A model generated the notes under the pieces. That model was not told the origin of the DNA. It saw nothing but the letters and a program-made list of their open reading frames with translations, and did no database searches. 64,000 nucleotides of DNA, from contig JAHCBA010000004.1 in the NCBI GenBank assembly GCA_019634625.1, forward strand, positions 186,001-250,000. The letters are read 5' to 3'. Made by a program: the position numbers and the translations under genes. This stretch comes from Verrucomicrobiia bacterium (lineage in GTDB: Bacteria > Verrucomicrobiota > Verrucomicrobiia > Limisphaerales > CAIMTB01). This document shows positions 16,656-25,628 of this stretch, piece by piece; the stretch's first letter is position 1, and the number at the start of each line of letters is the position of its first letter.

Positions 16656-17785
16656 CCACCGTCCTGATCGCCGCTGATATCTGCCCCATCGAGGGCAACC
16701 TCCCCTTCTTCCTCCGCGCCGACGCCGACAGCCTCTTCCATGATCTCCTCCCCGAGTTCAAACAGGCCGACCTCGTCGTCGCCAACCTCGAATGCCCCCT
16801 CATCGAAGCCCCCTCCCCGATCCTCAAAACCGGCCCCACCTTCGGCGCCCCCCCCGCCTGCATCGAGGCCATCCGCGCCGGTCACATCGACACCCTCTGC
16901 CTCGCCAATAATCACATCCTCGACCACGGCGCCGCCGGCCTGAAAAGCACCCTCGAAGCCTGCGCCCGCGCCGGCATCCACACCGTCGGCGCCGGCGAAA
17001 ATCGTCAGGCCGCCCGCCGCATCCTGATCCGCCAGGCAGGCTCGAAACGCATCGGCCTCCTCGCCGTCGCCGAACACGAGTTCTCCATCGCCGGACGCGA
17101 CTCCTGGGGCGCCAATCCCATCGACCTCATCGACTTCGTCCGCAACGTCCGCGAGCACCGCGCCGACTTCGATTACCTCATCGTCCTCGTCCACGGCTCG
17201 GCCGAGTTCCATGCCCCCACCCCCCGCATCCGCGACACCTGCCGCTTCATGGTCGAAATGGGCGCCAACGCCGTCATCGTCCAGCACCCCCACATGCTCG
17301 GCGGACACGAACTCTACCAGGACGGCCACATTGTCTATGGCCAGGGCGCCCTCGTCATGGATGAAGCCCTCTACCGCCCCCTCAAATCCTTCCACCAGGG
17401 CGTCGTCGTCCGCCTCGCCATCCCCGACCAGGGCCCGTCCACCATGGACCTCCTCCCCTTCACCCAGTCCGACCCCGTCCCCGGCGCCCGTCGCATGCCC
17501 GGGGACCAGGCCCGCGCCTTCCTGGAAACCCTGGCCGCGCGCTCCGCCAACCTCGCCAATGATGCCCTTGTCGAAGCCCAGTGGGTCGAGTTCTGCGAAA
17601 AACGCCGCCACGGCTATATCAGCTCCTTCCTCGGCCATGGCGGCATCCTCCGACGCCTCAACCGCAAAGGCTGGCTCGAACGCTTCCTCTACGGCCCCCG
17701 CCGCCTCGCCGGCGCCCGCAACCTGGTCTCCTGCGAAACCCATCGCGAAGCCCTCCAAACCCTCTTCGACCGCCGCCTCGTCTGA
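16652..17785 (+). CDS. CapA/YwtB-family metallophosphatase-fold protein
   Basis: 377 residues of the CapA family, first known from poly-gamma-glutamate capsule synthesis and common in exopolysaccharide clusters. Metal-site blocks: VLIAADICPIEGN, ADLVVANLECPLIE, CLANNHILDHGAAGLKSTLE, YLIVLVHGSAEFHAPTP and AVIVQHPHMLGGHELYQDG. The normal order of this fold is preserved and no signal peptide is evident, so it may act in the cytoplasm or be tethered by partners. The start overlaps the preceding stop (ATGA). Confidence 0.88.
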   Translation: MTTVLIAADICPIEGNLPFFLRADADSLFHDLLPEFKQADLVVANLECPLIEAPSPILKTGPTFGAPPACIEAIRAGHIDTLCLANNHILDHGAAGLKSTLEACARAGIHTVGAGENRQAARRILIRQAGSKRIGLLAVAEHEFSIAGRDSWGANPIDLIDFVRNVREHRADFDYLIVLVHGSAEFHAPTPRIRDTCRFMVEMGANAVIVQHPHMLGGHELYQDGHIVYGQGALVMDEALYRPLKSFHQGVVVRLAIPDQGPSTMDLLPFTQSDPVPGARRMPGDQARAFLETLAARSANLANDALVEAQWVEFCEKRRHGYISSFLGHGGILRRLNRKGWLERFLYGPRRLAGARNLVSCETHREALQTLFDRRLV

Positions 17786-17791
17786 TCCCCC

Positions 17792-18691
17792 ATGAAAGGC
17801 ATCCTCCTCGCCGGTGGCGCCGGCTCCCGCCTCTACCCGCTCACCCTCGTCGCCAGCAAACAACTCCAGCCGGTGTACGACAAACCCATGGTGTACTACC
17901 CGCTCACCACCCTCATCGACGGCGGCATCCGCGACATCTGCCTCATCTCCACTCCCGCCGACCTCCCCCGCTTTCAGCAACTCCTCGGCAATGGCTCCCG
18001 TCTCGGCCTCTCCATCGAGTACCGCGAACAACCCCGCCCCGAAGGCATCGCCCAGGCCTTCCTCATCGCCGCCTCCTTCGTCGGCAACGACCCCGTCGCC
18101 CTCATCCTCGGCGATAACATCTTCTACGGCGGCGACACCTTCCAACGTGCCTTCGCCGAATTCCGCGACGGCGCCACGATCTTCGGGTACCACGTCCACG
18201 ATCCCCAACGCTACGGCGTCGTCGAATTCGATCCCCACGGCCGCGCCATCTCCATCGAGGAAAAACCCCGTCACCCCCGCAGCAGCTACGCCGTCCCCGG
18301 CCTCTACCTCTACGACAACGAGGTGCTCGCCATCGCCCGCGCCCTCCGCCCCAGCGCCCGCGGCGAACTCGAAATCACCGACGTCAACCTCGCCTATCTC
18401 CATCGCCAACGCCTGCGCGTGCATCGCCTCGCCCGCGGCTTCGCCTGGCTCGATGCCGGCACCAGCACCAGCCTCCACGAAGCCAGCGCCTACGTGCAAA
18501 CCATCGAACGCCGCACCGGCATCAAAATCGGTTGCCCCGAGGAAGCCGCCTTCCGCCGCGGCTTCCTCCCCGAACCCGCCCTCGCCTCCCTGCTCGAACA
18601 CCTCCCCCTCTGCGAATACCGCACCTACCTCGAAGGCCTCCTCTCCGAGGCCCGCCGCGAACCCTCACCCGGCCACACCCAAAGCCCCTAG
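17792..18691 (+). CDS. rfbA: glucose-1-phosphate thymidylyltransferase
   Basis: 299 residues. MKGILLAGGAGSRLYPLTL is the nucleotide-binding loop, followed by SKQLQPVYDKPMVYYPLTTL, both diagnostic for RmlA. ALILGDNIFYGG and GVVEFDPHGRAISIEEKP are also family-typical. It makes dTDP-glucose from glucose-1-phosphate and dTTP, the first step of dTDP-rhamnose and related sugars. Genes for the reductase and dehydratase follow; an rfbC epimerase gene is not in the window. Confidence 0.95.
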   Translation: MKGILLAGGAGSRLYPLTLVASKQLQPVYDKPMVYYPLTTLIDGGIRDICLISTPADLPRFQQLLGNGSRLGLSIEYREQPRPEGIAQAFLIAASFVGNDPVALILGDNIFYGGDTFQRAFAEFRDGATIFGYHVHDPQRYGVVEFDPHGRAISIEEKPRHPRSSYAVPGLYLYDNEVLAIARALRPSARGELEITDVNLAYLHRQRLRVHRLARGFAWLDAGTSTSLHEASAYVQTIERRTGIKIGCPEEAAFRRGFLPEPALASLLEHLPLCEYRTYLEGLLSEARREPSPGHTQSP

Positions 18692-18778
18692 TCGAACCCC
18701 TCCCCAGACCCGGAAGGCCGGACTCCGGAAGCCCACCCTTCCCTCGCACCACCTTCGTCCCCCAAATTCCACCTTCGC

Positions 18779-19648
18779 ATGCGCGTCCTCCTCATCGGCG
18801 CCAAGGGTCAAGTCGGCTGGGAACTCCAACGCAGCCTCGCCCCCTGGACCGACCTGATCGCCGTGGACTTCCCGGAAATCGACCTCGCCCGGCCCGATAC
18901 CATTCGCCACTGGCTCGATCGCGCCCAACCCGGCGCCATCATCAATGCCGCCGCCTACACCGCCGTGGACCAGGCCGAATCCGACCTCGACCGCGCCACC
19001 GCCATCAATGCCATCGCCCCAGGCCTCCTCGCCGAGGAAGCCCGGCTACGCGGCGCCTGGCTGGTCCATTACTCGACCGACTACGTCTTCCCCGGCACCA
19101 CCACCCGCCCGTACGCCGAATCCGACCCCGCCGGCCCGGTCAATCACTACGGCCATTCCAAACTGGCCGGGGACCTCGCCGTCCAGGCCGCCAACGGACG
19201 CCACCTGATCTTCCGGCTCTGCTGGGTGTACGGACTTCGCGGTCGCAACTTCCTCCTCACCCTGCAACGCCTCGCCCGGGAACAGGAACGCCTGCGCGTC
19301 GTCCATGACCAGTTCGGCAGCCCCACCTGGTGCCGCCCCATCGCCGACGCCACCGCCCTCGCCCTCCACACCGCCACCAACAGCCCGGACCCGGACGCCT
19401 TCTCCGGCCTCTACCACCTCGCCTGTTCCAGCCACACCTCCTGGCACGGCTTCGCCGAAGCCATCGTCGCCCGCCTCCCCGAATCCGAGCGCCGCTGCCT
19501 CGCCGTCGATCCCATCCCCTCCGCCGAATACCCCACCCCCGCCCGCCGGCCCGCCTGGTCCGTCCTCGACTGCACCAAACTCCATCGCACCTTCGGCCTC
19601 CGTCTCCCCCCCTGGGACCACACCCTCGCCCTCGCCTTGGAACGGTAA
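18779..19648 (+). CDS. rfbD: dTDP-4-dehydrorhamnose reductase
   Basis: 289 residues. MRVLLIGAKGQVGWELQRSL is the NAD(P)-binding start, then DLARPDTIRHWL, INAAAYTAVDQAESD, VHYSTDYVFPGT (with the Tyr/Lys pair in YAESDPAGPVNHYGHSKLAG) and FRLCWVYGLRGRNF. It performs the last reduction to dTDP-L-rhamnose. The C-terminus contains RRPAWSVLDCTKL, also family-typical. Confidence 0.93.
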   Translation: MRVLLIGAKGQVGWELQRSLAPWTDLIAVDFPEIDLARPDTIRHWLDRAQPGAIINAAAYTAVDQAESDLDRATAINAIAPGLLAEEARLRGAWLVHYSTDYVFPGTTTRPYAESDPAGPVNHYGHSKLAGDLAVQAANGRHLIFRLCWVYGLRGRNFLLTLQRLAREQERLRVVHDQFGSPTWCRPIADATALALHTATNSPDPDAFSGLYHLACSSHTSWHGFAEAIVARLPESERRCLAVDPIPSAEYPTPARRPAWSVLDCTKLHRTFGLRLPPWDHTLALALER

Positions 19649-19707
19649 TCCCCCATCGGATCGCCCGGCGGCCCAGACTCCACGAGGCCACACCTTCCCA
19701 TACCCTC

Positions 19708-20760
19708 ATGAATCTCCTCGTCACAGGCGGCGCCGGCTTCATCGGCAGCCACCTGCTCCGCCACCTGCTCCGCCAGCCTGAAATCACCCGCCTCGTCAAC
19801 CTCGACTGTCTCACCTACGCCGGCCGCGCGGAAAACCTCGATGGCCTCGATCGCGATCCCCGTTACACCTTCGAACCCGTCGATCTCCGCGAAAAAACCG
19901 AAGTCCGCCGCGTCATCCTCGATCACGCCATCGACCACGTCCTGCACCTCGCCGCCGAGAGCCATGTGGACCGTTCCATCGCCGGACCCGACGCCTTCAT
20001 CCACACCAACATCCTCGGCACCTATCACCTCCTCGAAGCCTGCCGCGACGCCTGGCTCTCCGCCCCCGGTCAACTGCGCCCTCGCCCCGGCCCCTCCCCC
20101 CGCTTCCACCACGTCAGCACCGACGAGGTGTACGGCAGTCTCGGTCCCGGACAGTTCTTCACCGAATCCTCCCCCTACGCCCCCAACTCCCCGTACTCCG
20201 CCAGCAAGGCCTCCAGCGATCTGCTCGTCCGAGCCTACCACCGCACCTACGGCCTCCCCTCCGTCCTCACCCACTGCTCCAATAATTACGGCCCCCGCCA
20301 GTTCCCGGAAAAACTCATCCCCGTCGTCATCCAGTCCGCCCTCGAACGACGCCCCATTCCGGTGTACGGCGACGGACAGTACGTCCGCGACTGGCTCTAC
20401 GTCGCCGACCACGCCTCCGCCCTCTGGACCGTCCTCCAACACGGGCGCAATGGCGAATCCTACACCGTCGGCGGACGGAACGAATGGCCCAACCTCCGCA
20501 TCGTCGAGCGCATCTGCGACCTCATCGACGAGTTCCGCCCCGACCTCGGCGGCCATTCCCGCAACCTCATCGCCTTCGTCAAGGACCGCCCCGGACACGA
20601 CCGCCGCTATGCCATCGACTGCTCCAGGATCGAAAAGGAGCTTGGCTGGAAGCCGGCCCATACCTTTGATGTCGGCCTGCGCGAGACCGTCCGCTGGTAC
20701 CTCGATCACCAGGACTGGGTGCGCTCCGCGCTTCAAGCATCCGCCAAGGCCTGCCGATAA
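19708..20760 (+). CDS. rfbB: dTDP-glucose 4,6-dehydratase
   Basis: 350 residues from ATG 19708. MNLLVTGGAGFIGSHLLRHL is the Rossmann start; AAESHVDRSIAGPDAFIHTN, VSTDEVYGSLG, PYSASKASSDLLVRAYHRTYG (YxxxK catalytic pair) and CSNNYGPRQFPEKLIPV are diagnostic of RmlB. It converts dTDP-glucose to dTDP-4-keto-6-deoxyglucose. The open frame continues upstream into rfbD but that part is not family-like. Confidence 0.95.
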   Translation: MNLLVTGGAGFIGSHLLRHLLRQPEITRLVNLDCLTYAGRAENLDGLDRDPRYTFEPVDLREKTEVRRVILDHAIDHVLHLAAESHVDRSIAGPDAFIHTNILGTYHLLEACRDAWLSAPGQLRPRPGPSPRFHHVSTDEVYGSLGPGQFFTESSPYAPNSPYSASKASSDLLVRAYHRTYGLPSVLTHCSNNYGPRQFPEKLIPVVIQSALERRPIPVYGDGQYVRDWLYVADHASALWTVLQHGRNGESYTVGGRNEWPNLRIVERICDLIDEFRPDLGGHSRNLIAFVKDRPGHDRRYAIDCSRIEKELGWKPAHTFDVGLRETVRWYLDHQDWVRSALQASAKACR

Positions 20761-20814
20761 CTCTACGACCCGCCGCATCCCGGCCCCCACTCCCTTTCCC
20801 AAGCAACCATCCCC

Positions 20815-22104
20815 ATGAACTCCATCGCCATCGTCGGTCTCGGCTACGTCGGCCTCCCCCTCTCCCTCCAGTTCGCCCGGGCCGGCACCAAGGTCCTCGG
20901 TCTGGATATCGACACCTCCAAGATCGCCTCCCTCAAGGCCGGACAATCCTACATCCATCACATCCCCAATACCGCCGTCTCCGAACAAATCCAGGCCGGC
21001 CGCTTCGATGCCTCCTCCGATTTCACCCGCGTCCGTGAAGTCGATGCCGTGATCATTTGCGTCCCCACCCCCCTCAACAAAAATCGCGAACCCGACATCT
21101 CCTACATCCTCAAAACCGGCGAGAAAATCGCCCTCCACCTCCGCCGCGGCCAGCTCGTCGTCCTCGAATCCACCACCTTCCCCGGCACCACCGACGAACA
21201 CCTCCGCGCCATCCTCGAAAAGGGCTCCGGCCTCCGCGCCGGCACCGACTTCCACCTCGCTTTCTCCCCGGAACGCGAAGACCCCGGCAATCCCCAGTCC
21301 CGCGTCGCCGACATCCCCAAGGTCATCGGCGGCCTCACCCCGGCCTGCCTCGACAAGGCCCAGGCCCTCTACGGCAAGGCCATCCGCACCCTCGTCCCCG
21401 TCTCCTCCTGCCGCGCCGCCGAAGCCACCAAACTCCTCGAAAACATCTTCCGCAGCGTCAACATCGCCCTCGTCAACGAACTCAAGGTCGTTTACGGCGC
21501 CATGGGCATCGATATCTGGGAGGTCATCCACGCCGCCAAAACCAAACCCTTCGGCTTCATGCCCTTCTTCCCAGGTCCCGGCCTCGGCGGTCACTGCATC
21601 CCCATCGATCCCTTCTACCTGACCTGGAAAGCCCGCGAATACGGCCAGACCACACGCTTCATCGAGCTCGCCGGCGAAATCAACACCGCCATGCCCCAGC
21701 TCGTCGTCCAGCAGGTCATCAACGCCCTCAATTCCCACCGCAAAGCCCTCAACGGCTCCAAAGTCCTCGTCCTCGGCCTCGCCTACAAAGCCGACGTCGA
21801 TGACGACCGCGAATCCCCCAGCTACGTCCTCATGGACGACCTCAAGAGCCGCGGCGCCGAAGTCTCCTACTTCGACCGCTACGTCCCCGTCATCAAACCC
21901 ACCCGCGAACATCCCCACTGGGCCGGCACCCAGTGCGTCTCCTGGGACCGCGGCACCGTCAGCCAGTTCGACTGCGTCCTCATCAGCACCGCCCACCAGA
22001 ACGTCAATTACCTCGAACTCGCCGCCTGGGCCCCCCTCATCGTCGATACCCGCAACGCCATGGCCAATGTCCCCACCGAACCCGGCCAGGTCTGGAAGGC
22101 CTGA
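20815..22104 (+). CDS. UDP-sugar dehydrogenase (WbpA/TviB type)
   Basis: 429 residues of the UDP-glucose/UDP-GlcNAc/UDP-ManNAc 6-dehydrogenase family. It opens with IAIVGLGYVGLPLSLQFARA and carries FSPEREDPGN, EATKLLENIFRSVNIALVNE and PGPGLGGHCIPIDPFYLTWK (catalytic Cys in GGHCIP). VLVLGLAYKADVDDDRESPS is in the C-terminal domain. It oxidises C6 of a UDP-sugar to the uronic acid with two NAD+. The PFYLTWKAREY pattern favours a WbpA-type UDP-GlcNAc dehydrogenase, but the exact substrate cannot be settled by eye. Confidence 0.9.
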   Translation: MNSIAIVGLGYVGLPLSLQFARAGTKVLGLDIDTSKIASLKAGQSYIHHIPNTAVSEQIQAGRFDASSDFTRVREVDAVIICVPTPLNKNREPDISYILKTGEKIALHLRRGQLVVLESTTFPGTTDEHLRAILEKGSGLRAGTDFHLAFSPEREDPGNPQSRVADIPKVIGGLTPACLDKAQALYGKAIRTLVPVSSCRAAEATKLLENIFRSVNIALVNELKVVYGAMGIDIWEVIHAAKTKPFGFMPFFPGPGLGGHCIPIDPFYLTWKAREYGQTTRFIELAGEINTAMPQLVVQQVINALNSHRKALNGSKVLVLGLAYKADVDDDRESPSYVLMDDLKSRGAEVSYFDRYVPVIKPTREHPHWAGTQCVSWDRGTVSQFDCVLISTAHQNVNYLELAAWAPLIVDTRNAMANVPTEPGQVWKA

Positions 22105-22137
22105 CCCACCCCCGCCCACCACCCCCACCCCGCCCCC

Positions 22138-23145
22138 GTGAGCACCCTCGTCACCGGTGTCGCCGGTTTCATCGGCTTCCACGTCGCCCAACGCCTCCTC
22201 GATCGCGGCGATGCCGTCGTCGGACTCGATAACCTCAACGCCTACTACGACGTCCGCCTCAAGGAGGCCCGCCTCGCCCGCCTCCAGGATCGCCCGGGCT
22301 TCGCCTTCCACCGCCTCGATGTCGCCGATCGCCCCGCCCTCGATGCCCTGTTCCGCTCCGCCCAACCCCGCCGCGTCATCCACCTCGCCGCCCAGGCCGG
22401 CGTCCGCTATTCCCTCGAAAACCCCCACGCCTACGTCGAAAGCAACCTCGTCGGCTTCGTCAACCTCCTCGAAGCCTGCCGTCATCACCGCATCGAGCAC
22501 CTCACCTACGCCTCCTCCAGCTCGGTGTACGGCGCCAACGCCGCCATGCCCTTCTCCATCCACCATAACGTGGACCATCCCCTCAGCCTCTACGCCGCCT
22601 CAAAAAAGGCCAACGAGCTGATGGCCCATACCTACAGCCACCTCTTCGCCCTCCCCACCACCGGCCTCCGCTTCTTCACCGTCTATGGCCCCTGGGGCCG
22701 CCCCGACATGGCCCTCTTCCTCTTTACCAAGGCCATCCTCGAAGGTCAGCCCATCTCCCTCTTCAACGAAGGCCGCATGCGCCGCGATTTCACCTACATC
22801 GACGATATCGTCGAGGGCGTCATCCGCGTCTCCGACCGCCCGGCCACCCCAAACCCGGCCTGGAACGCCAACCAGCCCGACCCGGGCACCAGCCGCGCCC
22901 CCTACCGCGTGTACAACATCGGCAATCATCAGCCCGTCGAACTCAGCCACTTCGTCGCCTGCATCGAACGCGCCCTCGGCCGCAAAGCCCAAACCCAACT
23001 CCTCCCCATGCAGCCCGGCGATGTCCCCGCCACCTGGGCCGACGTCGATGACCTCATCCGCGATGTCGGCTTCAAGCCCGCCACTCCCATCGAGGAAGGC
23101 ATCGACCGCTTCGTCGCCTGGTACCGATCCTTCTACGGGGTCTAG
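22138..23145 (+). CDS. UDP-glucuronate 4-epimerase-like SDR
   Basis: 335 residues from a GTG at 22138. [20 protein letters not shown] is the nucleotide-binding start. [57 protein letters not shown] (YxxxK) and [20 protein letters not shown] are hallmarks of the GlcA/GalA 4-epimerase group. It likely interconverts the UDP-uronic acid made by the preceding dehydrogenase with its galacto form. The gene begins 33 bases after the dehydrogenase stop. Confidence 0.92.
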   Translation: MSTLVTGVAGFIGFHVAQRLLDRGDAVVGLDNLNAYYDVRLKEARLARLQDRPGFAFHRLDVADRPALDALFRSAQPRRVIHLAAQAGVRYSLENPHAYVESNLVGFVNLLEACRHHRIEHLTYASSSSVYGANAAMPFSIHHNVDHPLSLYAASKKANELMAHTYSHLFALPTTGLRFFTVYGPWGRPDMALFLFTKAILEGQPISLFNEGRMRRDFTYIDDIVEGVIRVSDRPATPNPAWNANQPDPGTSRAPYRVYNIGNHQPVELSHFVACIERALGRKAQTQLLPMQPGDVPATWADVDDLIRDVGFKPATPIEEGIDRFVAWYRSFYGV

Positions 23146-23166
23146 CCACCGCCCCGCCCGTCCTCC

Positions 23167-23847
23167 ATGGACCCGGCTCCCCCGACCATCCCCCCTCCAG
23201 CCTCTCCCCCGCGGACCCGACCCCGTCGTCGCTGGCTCCCCCCGGCCACCGCCCTCGCCGTCACCCTCGCCGTCTGCGGATTCGCCTTCGCCCACTGGGT
23301 CCACCCCTTCCTCGCCCCCCATCAACCCGTCCACGCCCGCTTCCTCGTCGTCGAAGGTTGGGTCCCCGACTACGTTGTCGAAGCCGCCTTCGAGGAGTTC
23401 CGCCAGGGCCGCTACGAACGCATCTTCACCACCGGAGGCCCCCTCGAACGTGGCAGTCGCCTCCTCGAACACGGCTCCTACCCCGCCGTCGCCGCCGCCA
23501 CCCTCCACCACCTCGGCCTCCCCACCAACGCCATCGTCGCCGTCGAGGCCCCGCCCGCCGACCGCAACCGCACCTACACCTCCGCCCTCAGCTTCCGCGA
23601 TTACTGCCTCGACCACGGCATCGAGCTTTCCAGCATCAATCTCGTCTCCCTCGGCACCCACGCCCGCCGCAGCGGCCTATGCTTCCAGCGAGCCCTCGGC
23701 CCTTCCATCCAGGTCGGCCTGATCGCCGTCCCCAACCGCGAATACGATCCCAACCGCTGGTGGGCCTTCAGCGAAGGCCTCAAAAGCGTCGCCGGCGAAC
23801 TCGTCGCCCTCGCCTACGCCGCCGCCCGCCTCGACTACGGCCGCTGA
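23167..23847 (+). CDS. DUF218 / YdcF-SanA-like membrane-anchored protein
   Basis: 226 residues: a proline/arginine-rich N-terminus, one membrane segment at about residues 25-45, then a DUF218-like domain. ARFLVVEGWVPDYVVEAAFE, RIFTTGGPLERGS and INLVSLGTHARRSGLCFQRA are the recognisable blocks, the last corresponding to the motif before the conserved arginines in YdcF/ElyC proteins. Family members (SanA, ElyC) affect envelope integrity and polysaccharide metabolism. It closes the sugar-nucleotide block. Confidence 0.75.
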   Translation: MDPAPPTIPPPASPPRTRPRRRWLPPATALAVTLAVCGFAFAHWVHPFLAPHQPVHARFLVVEGWVPDYVVEAAFEEFRQGRYERIFTTGGPLERGSRLLEHGSYPAVAAATLHHLGLPTNAIVAVEAPPADRNRTYTSALSFRDYCLDHGIELSSINLVSLGTHARRSGLCFQRALGPSIQVGLIAVPNREYDPNRWWAFSEGLKSVAGELVALAYAAARLDYGR

Positions 23848-23859
23848 GCCACCCCCTCC

Positions 23860-23886
23860 GTCCGATCCGTCCGATCCGCCCGATCC
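23860..23886 (+). repeat. 9-bp minisatellite, three units
   Basis: GTCCGATCC, GTCCGATCC, GCCCGATCC in tandem just after the DUF218 gene. The unit fits GTCNSATCN, shared with arrays at 39223-39243 and 41854-41898. Confidence 0.75.
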
Positions 23887-23952
23887 GCCACCTCCCTACA
23901 CCGCGCTTGGCTCCCGCCCCGCGTTGTCGCTAACGTCCCCCATCGATCTCCC

Positions 23953-25515
23953 ATGAACCCCAACCCTCGCACCTCCACCCCCCGCCTGGGCCGCTTCCTC
24001 CCCGCCGGACTCGCCGCCGCCATCCTCGGTTGGACCGGTGCCGCCGTCGCCCAGGAATCCCCAGATCTCCCCCCTCCCACCACCCCCGCCGCCCCCGCCG
24101 ACGCCCAACCCTCATCCGATCCCGTCCCCGACCTTTCCCAACCCGATCCCGGCCCCACCCCCATCCTCCCCGCCGAACCCCGCCCCTGGTACCAGCCCGG
24201 TACTCCCACCCCCCCCCGCCTCGACGGGTTCGGACTTCCCCAGGATCCCGCCACGCGCCGCCCCTCCCCAACGTCCGCCTCCGGTTATCAGGATTGGACC
24301 TCCCCGCCGCCCTGGATCCCTGAAGGCACCCCCATCCCGCCCTCCTGGGCCGACCCCGATGCCTCCACCGGCCCGTTCCAGCAACCCGGCCTCGGCACCT
24401 CCAGCTTCGGCACCGCCCTCCTCCCCGCTGCCCCCCCGCCCGCCCGCAGCTTCGGCTCCACCCCTCCCATCGCCGTCGGCCCCTTCGACCTCCGCCCCAG
24501 CCTTGCCTACCGCGTGGTGTATGGCAGCGGCATCCTGTCCGGTCCCGGACGCGAAAGCGCCACCTGGCAGCACAGCATCACCCCCGGCCTGACCCTCTAC
24601 GCCGGGGACCACTGGACCGTCCGCTACGCTCCCAGCATCCGCCTCTACAGCGCTGATGCCTACGACACCGCCGTCAATCACATGGTCACCCTCGATGGTT
24701 GGGCCGCCTGGCAAAACTGGCGCTTCCGCCTCAATCACGCCTCCGCCCTCACCGAGGATCCCCTCATCGAAACCGCCCGCCAGACCGACCAGAATACCCA
24801 CTCCACCGGCCTCGGAGCCACCTGGGATCGCGGCCCCCGCGGCGTCTTCGACACCTCCCTCAACCAGAACCTCCGCTTCACCGACGCCTTCACCGATTCC
24901 CTCACCTGGACGTCCCACAACTGGTACGATTACCCCTTCTGGCCCAAGCTCCGCGTCGGCGCCGGTTTCAGCCTCGGTTACGATCTCCTCGATCCGGGCA
25001 GCAACATGCTCAACGAACGCCTCAACCTCCGGGTCTCCGGCGAACTCGGCGACAAGATCTCCTTCACCGTCGGCGGCGGCGTCGAGTTCCGCCAGTTCCT
25101 CGATACCGATGCCCCAACCTCCGTCTCCCCCCTCGCCAACGCCTCCCTCCGCTACCAGATCCTCACCCGGACCGCCCTCACCGCCAGCGTCGCCCATGAC
25201 GTCAGCACCTCCTACTTCACTGACCAGTTCACCCAGAACACCACCCTCCAGGGCGGTGTCAGTCAGGTCCTCACCGACCGTTGGACCCTCGCCGCCAATG
25301 GCGGCTACCGCTTCACCCGCTACGAAAGCACCCTCTTCGGTTCCACCACCGAACGGGAGGACGATTCCGTCTTCGCCGGTGCCACCCTCGGGGCCCGCCT
25401 CTTCCCCAGTGTCCGGGCCTCCCTCTTTTACACCTACCGACGCAACAACTCCGACCGCACCGAGTTCTCCTCCGACAGCCACCAGGTCGGACTTAACATG
25501 AGCTGGACCCTCTAA
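23953..25515 (+). CDS. outer-membrane beta-barrel protein of the exosortase/polysaccharide locus
   Basis: 520 residues. A signal peptide (GRFLPAGLAAAILGWTGAAVA) is followed by about 160 residues of proline-rich spacer and then alternating amphipathic strands, ending LNMSWTL with an aromatic near the C-terminus, as in outer-membrane barrels. Strand examples: HWTVRYAPSIRLYSADAYD, LRVGAGFSLGYDLLDPGSN, SVRASLFYTYRRNNSDRTE. Barrels of this kind occur beside exosortases in PEP-CTERM loci and may take part in export of polysaccharide or sorted proteins. The exact family was not identified. Confidence 0.82.
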   Translation: MNPNPRTSTPRLGRFLPAGLAAAILGWTGAAVAQESPDLPPPTTPAAPADAQPSSDPVPDLSQPDPGPTPILPAEPRPWYQPGTPTPPRLDGFGLPQDPATRRPSPTSASGYQDWTSPPPWIPEGTPIPPSWADPDASTGPFQQPGLGTSSFGTALLPAAPPPARSFGSTPPIAVGPFDLRPSLAYRVVYGSGILSGPGRESATWQHSITPGLTLYAGDHWTVRYAPSIRLYSADAYDTAVNHMVTLDGWAAWQNWRFRLNHASALTEDPLIETARQTDQNTHSTGLGATWDRGPRGVFDTSLNQNLRFTDAFTDSLTWTSHNWYDYPFWPKLRVGAGFSLGYDLLDPGSNMLNERLNLRVSGELGDKISFTVGGGVEFRQFLDTDAPTSVSPLANASLRYQILTRTALTASVAHDVSTSYFTDQFTQNTTLQGGVSQVLTDRWTLAANGGYRFTRYESTLFGSTTEREDDSVFAGATLGARLFPSVRASLFYTYRRNNSDRTEFSSDSHQVGLNMSWTL

Positions 25516-25628
25516 CCCCCCTCCCTCCCGCGCCGCCTCGAAAGGTCGCCTAGGGAATCGGCTTAAGCCACCGGAACCCTCTGCCGATATCGGTCTCGGG
25601 CCACGTCGCCCCCCTACCGCGACCCTCC

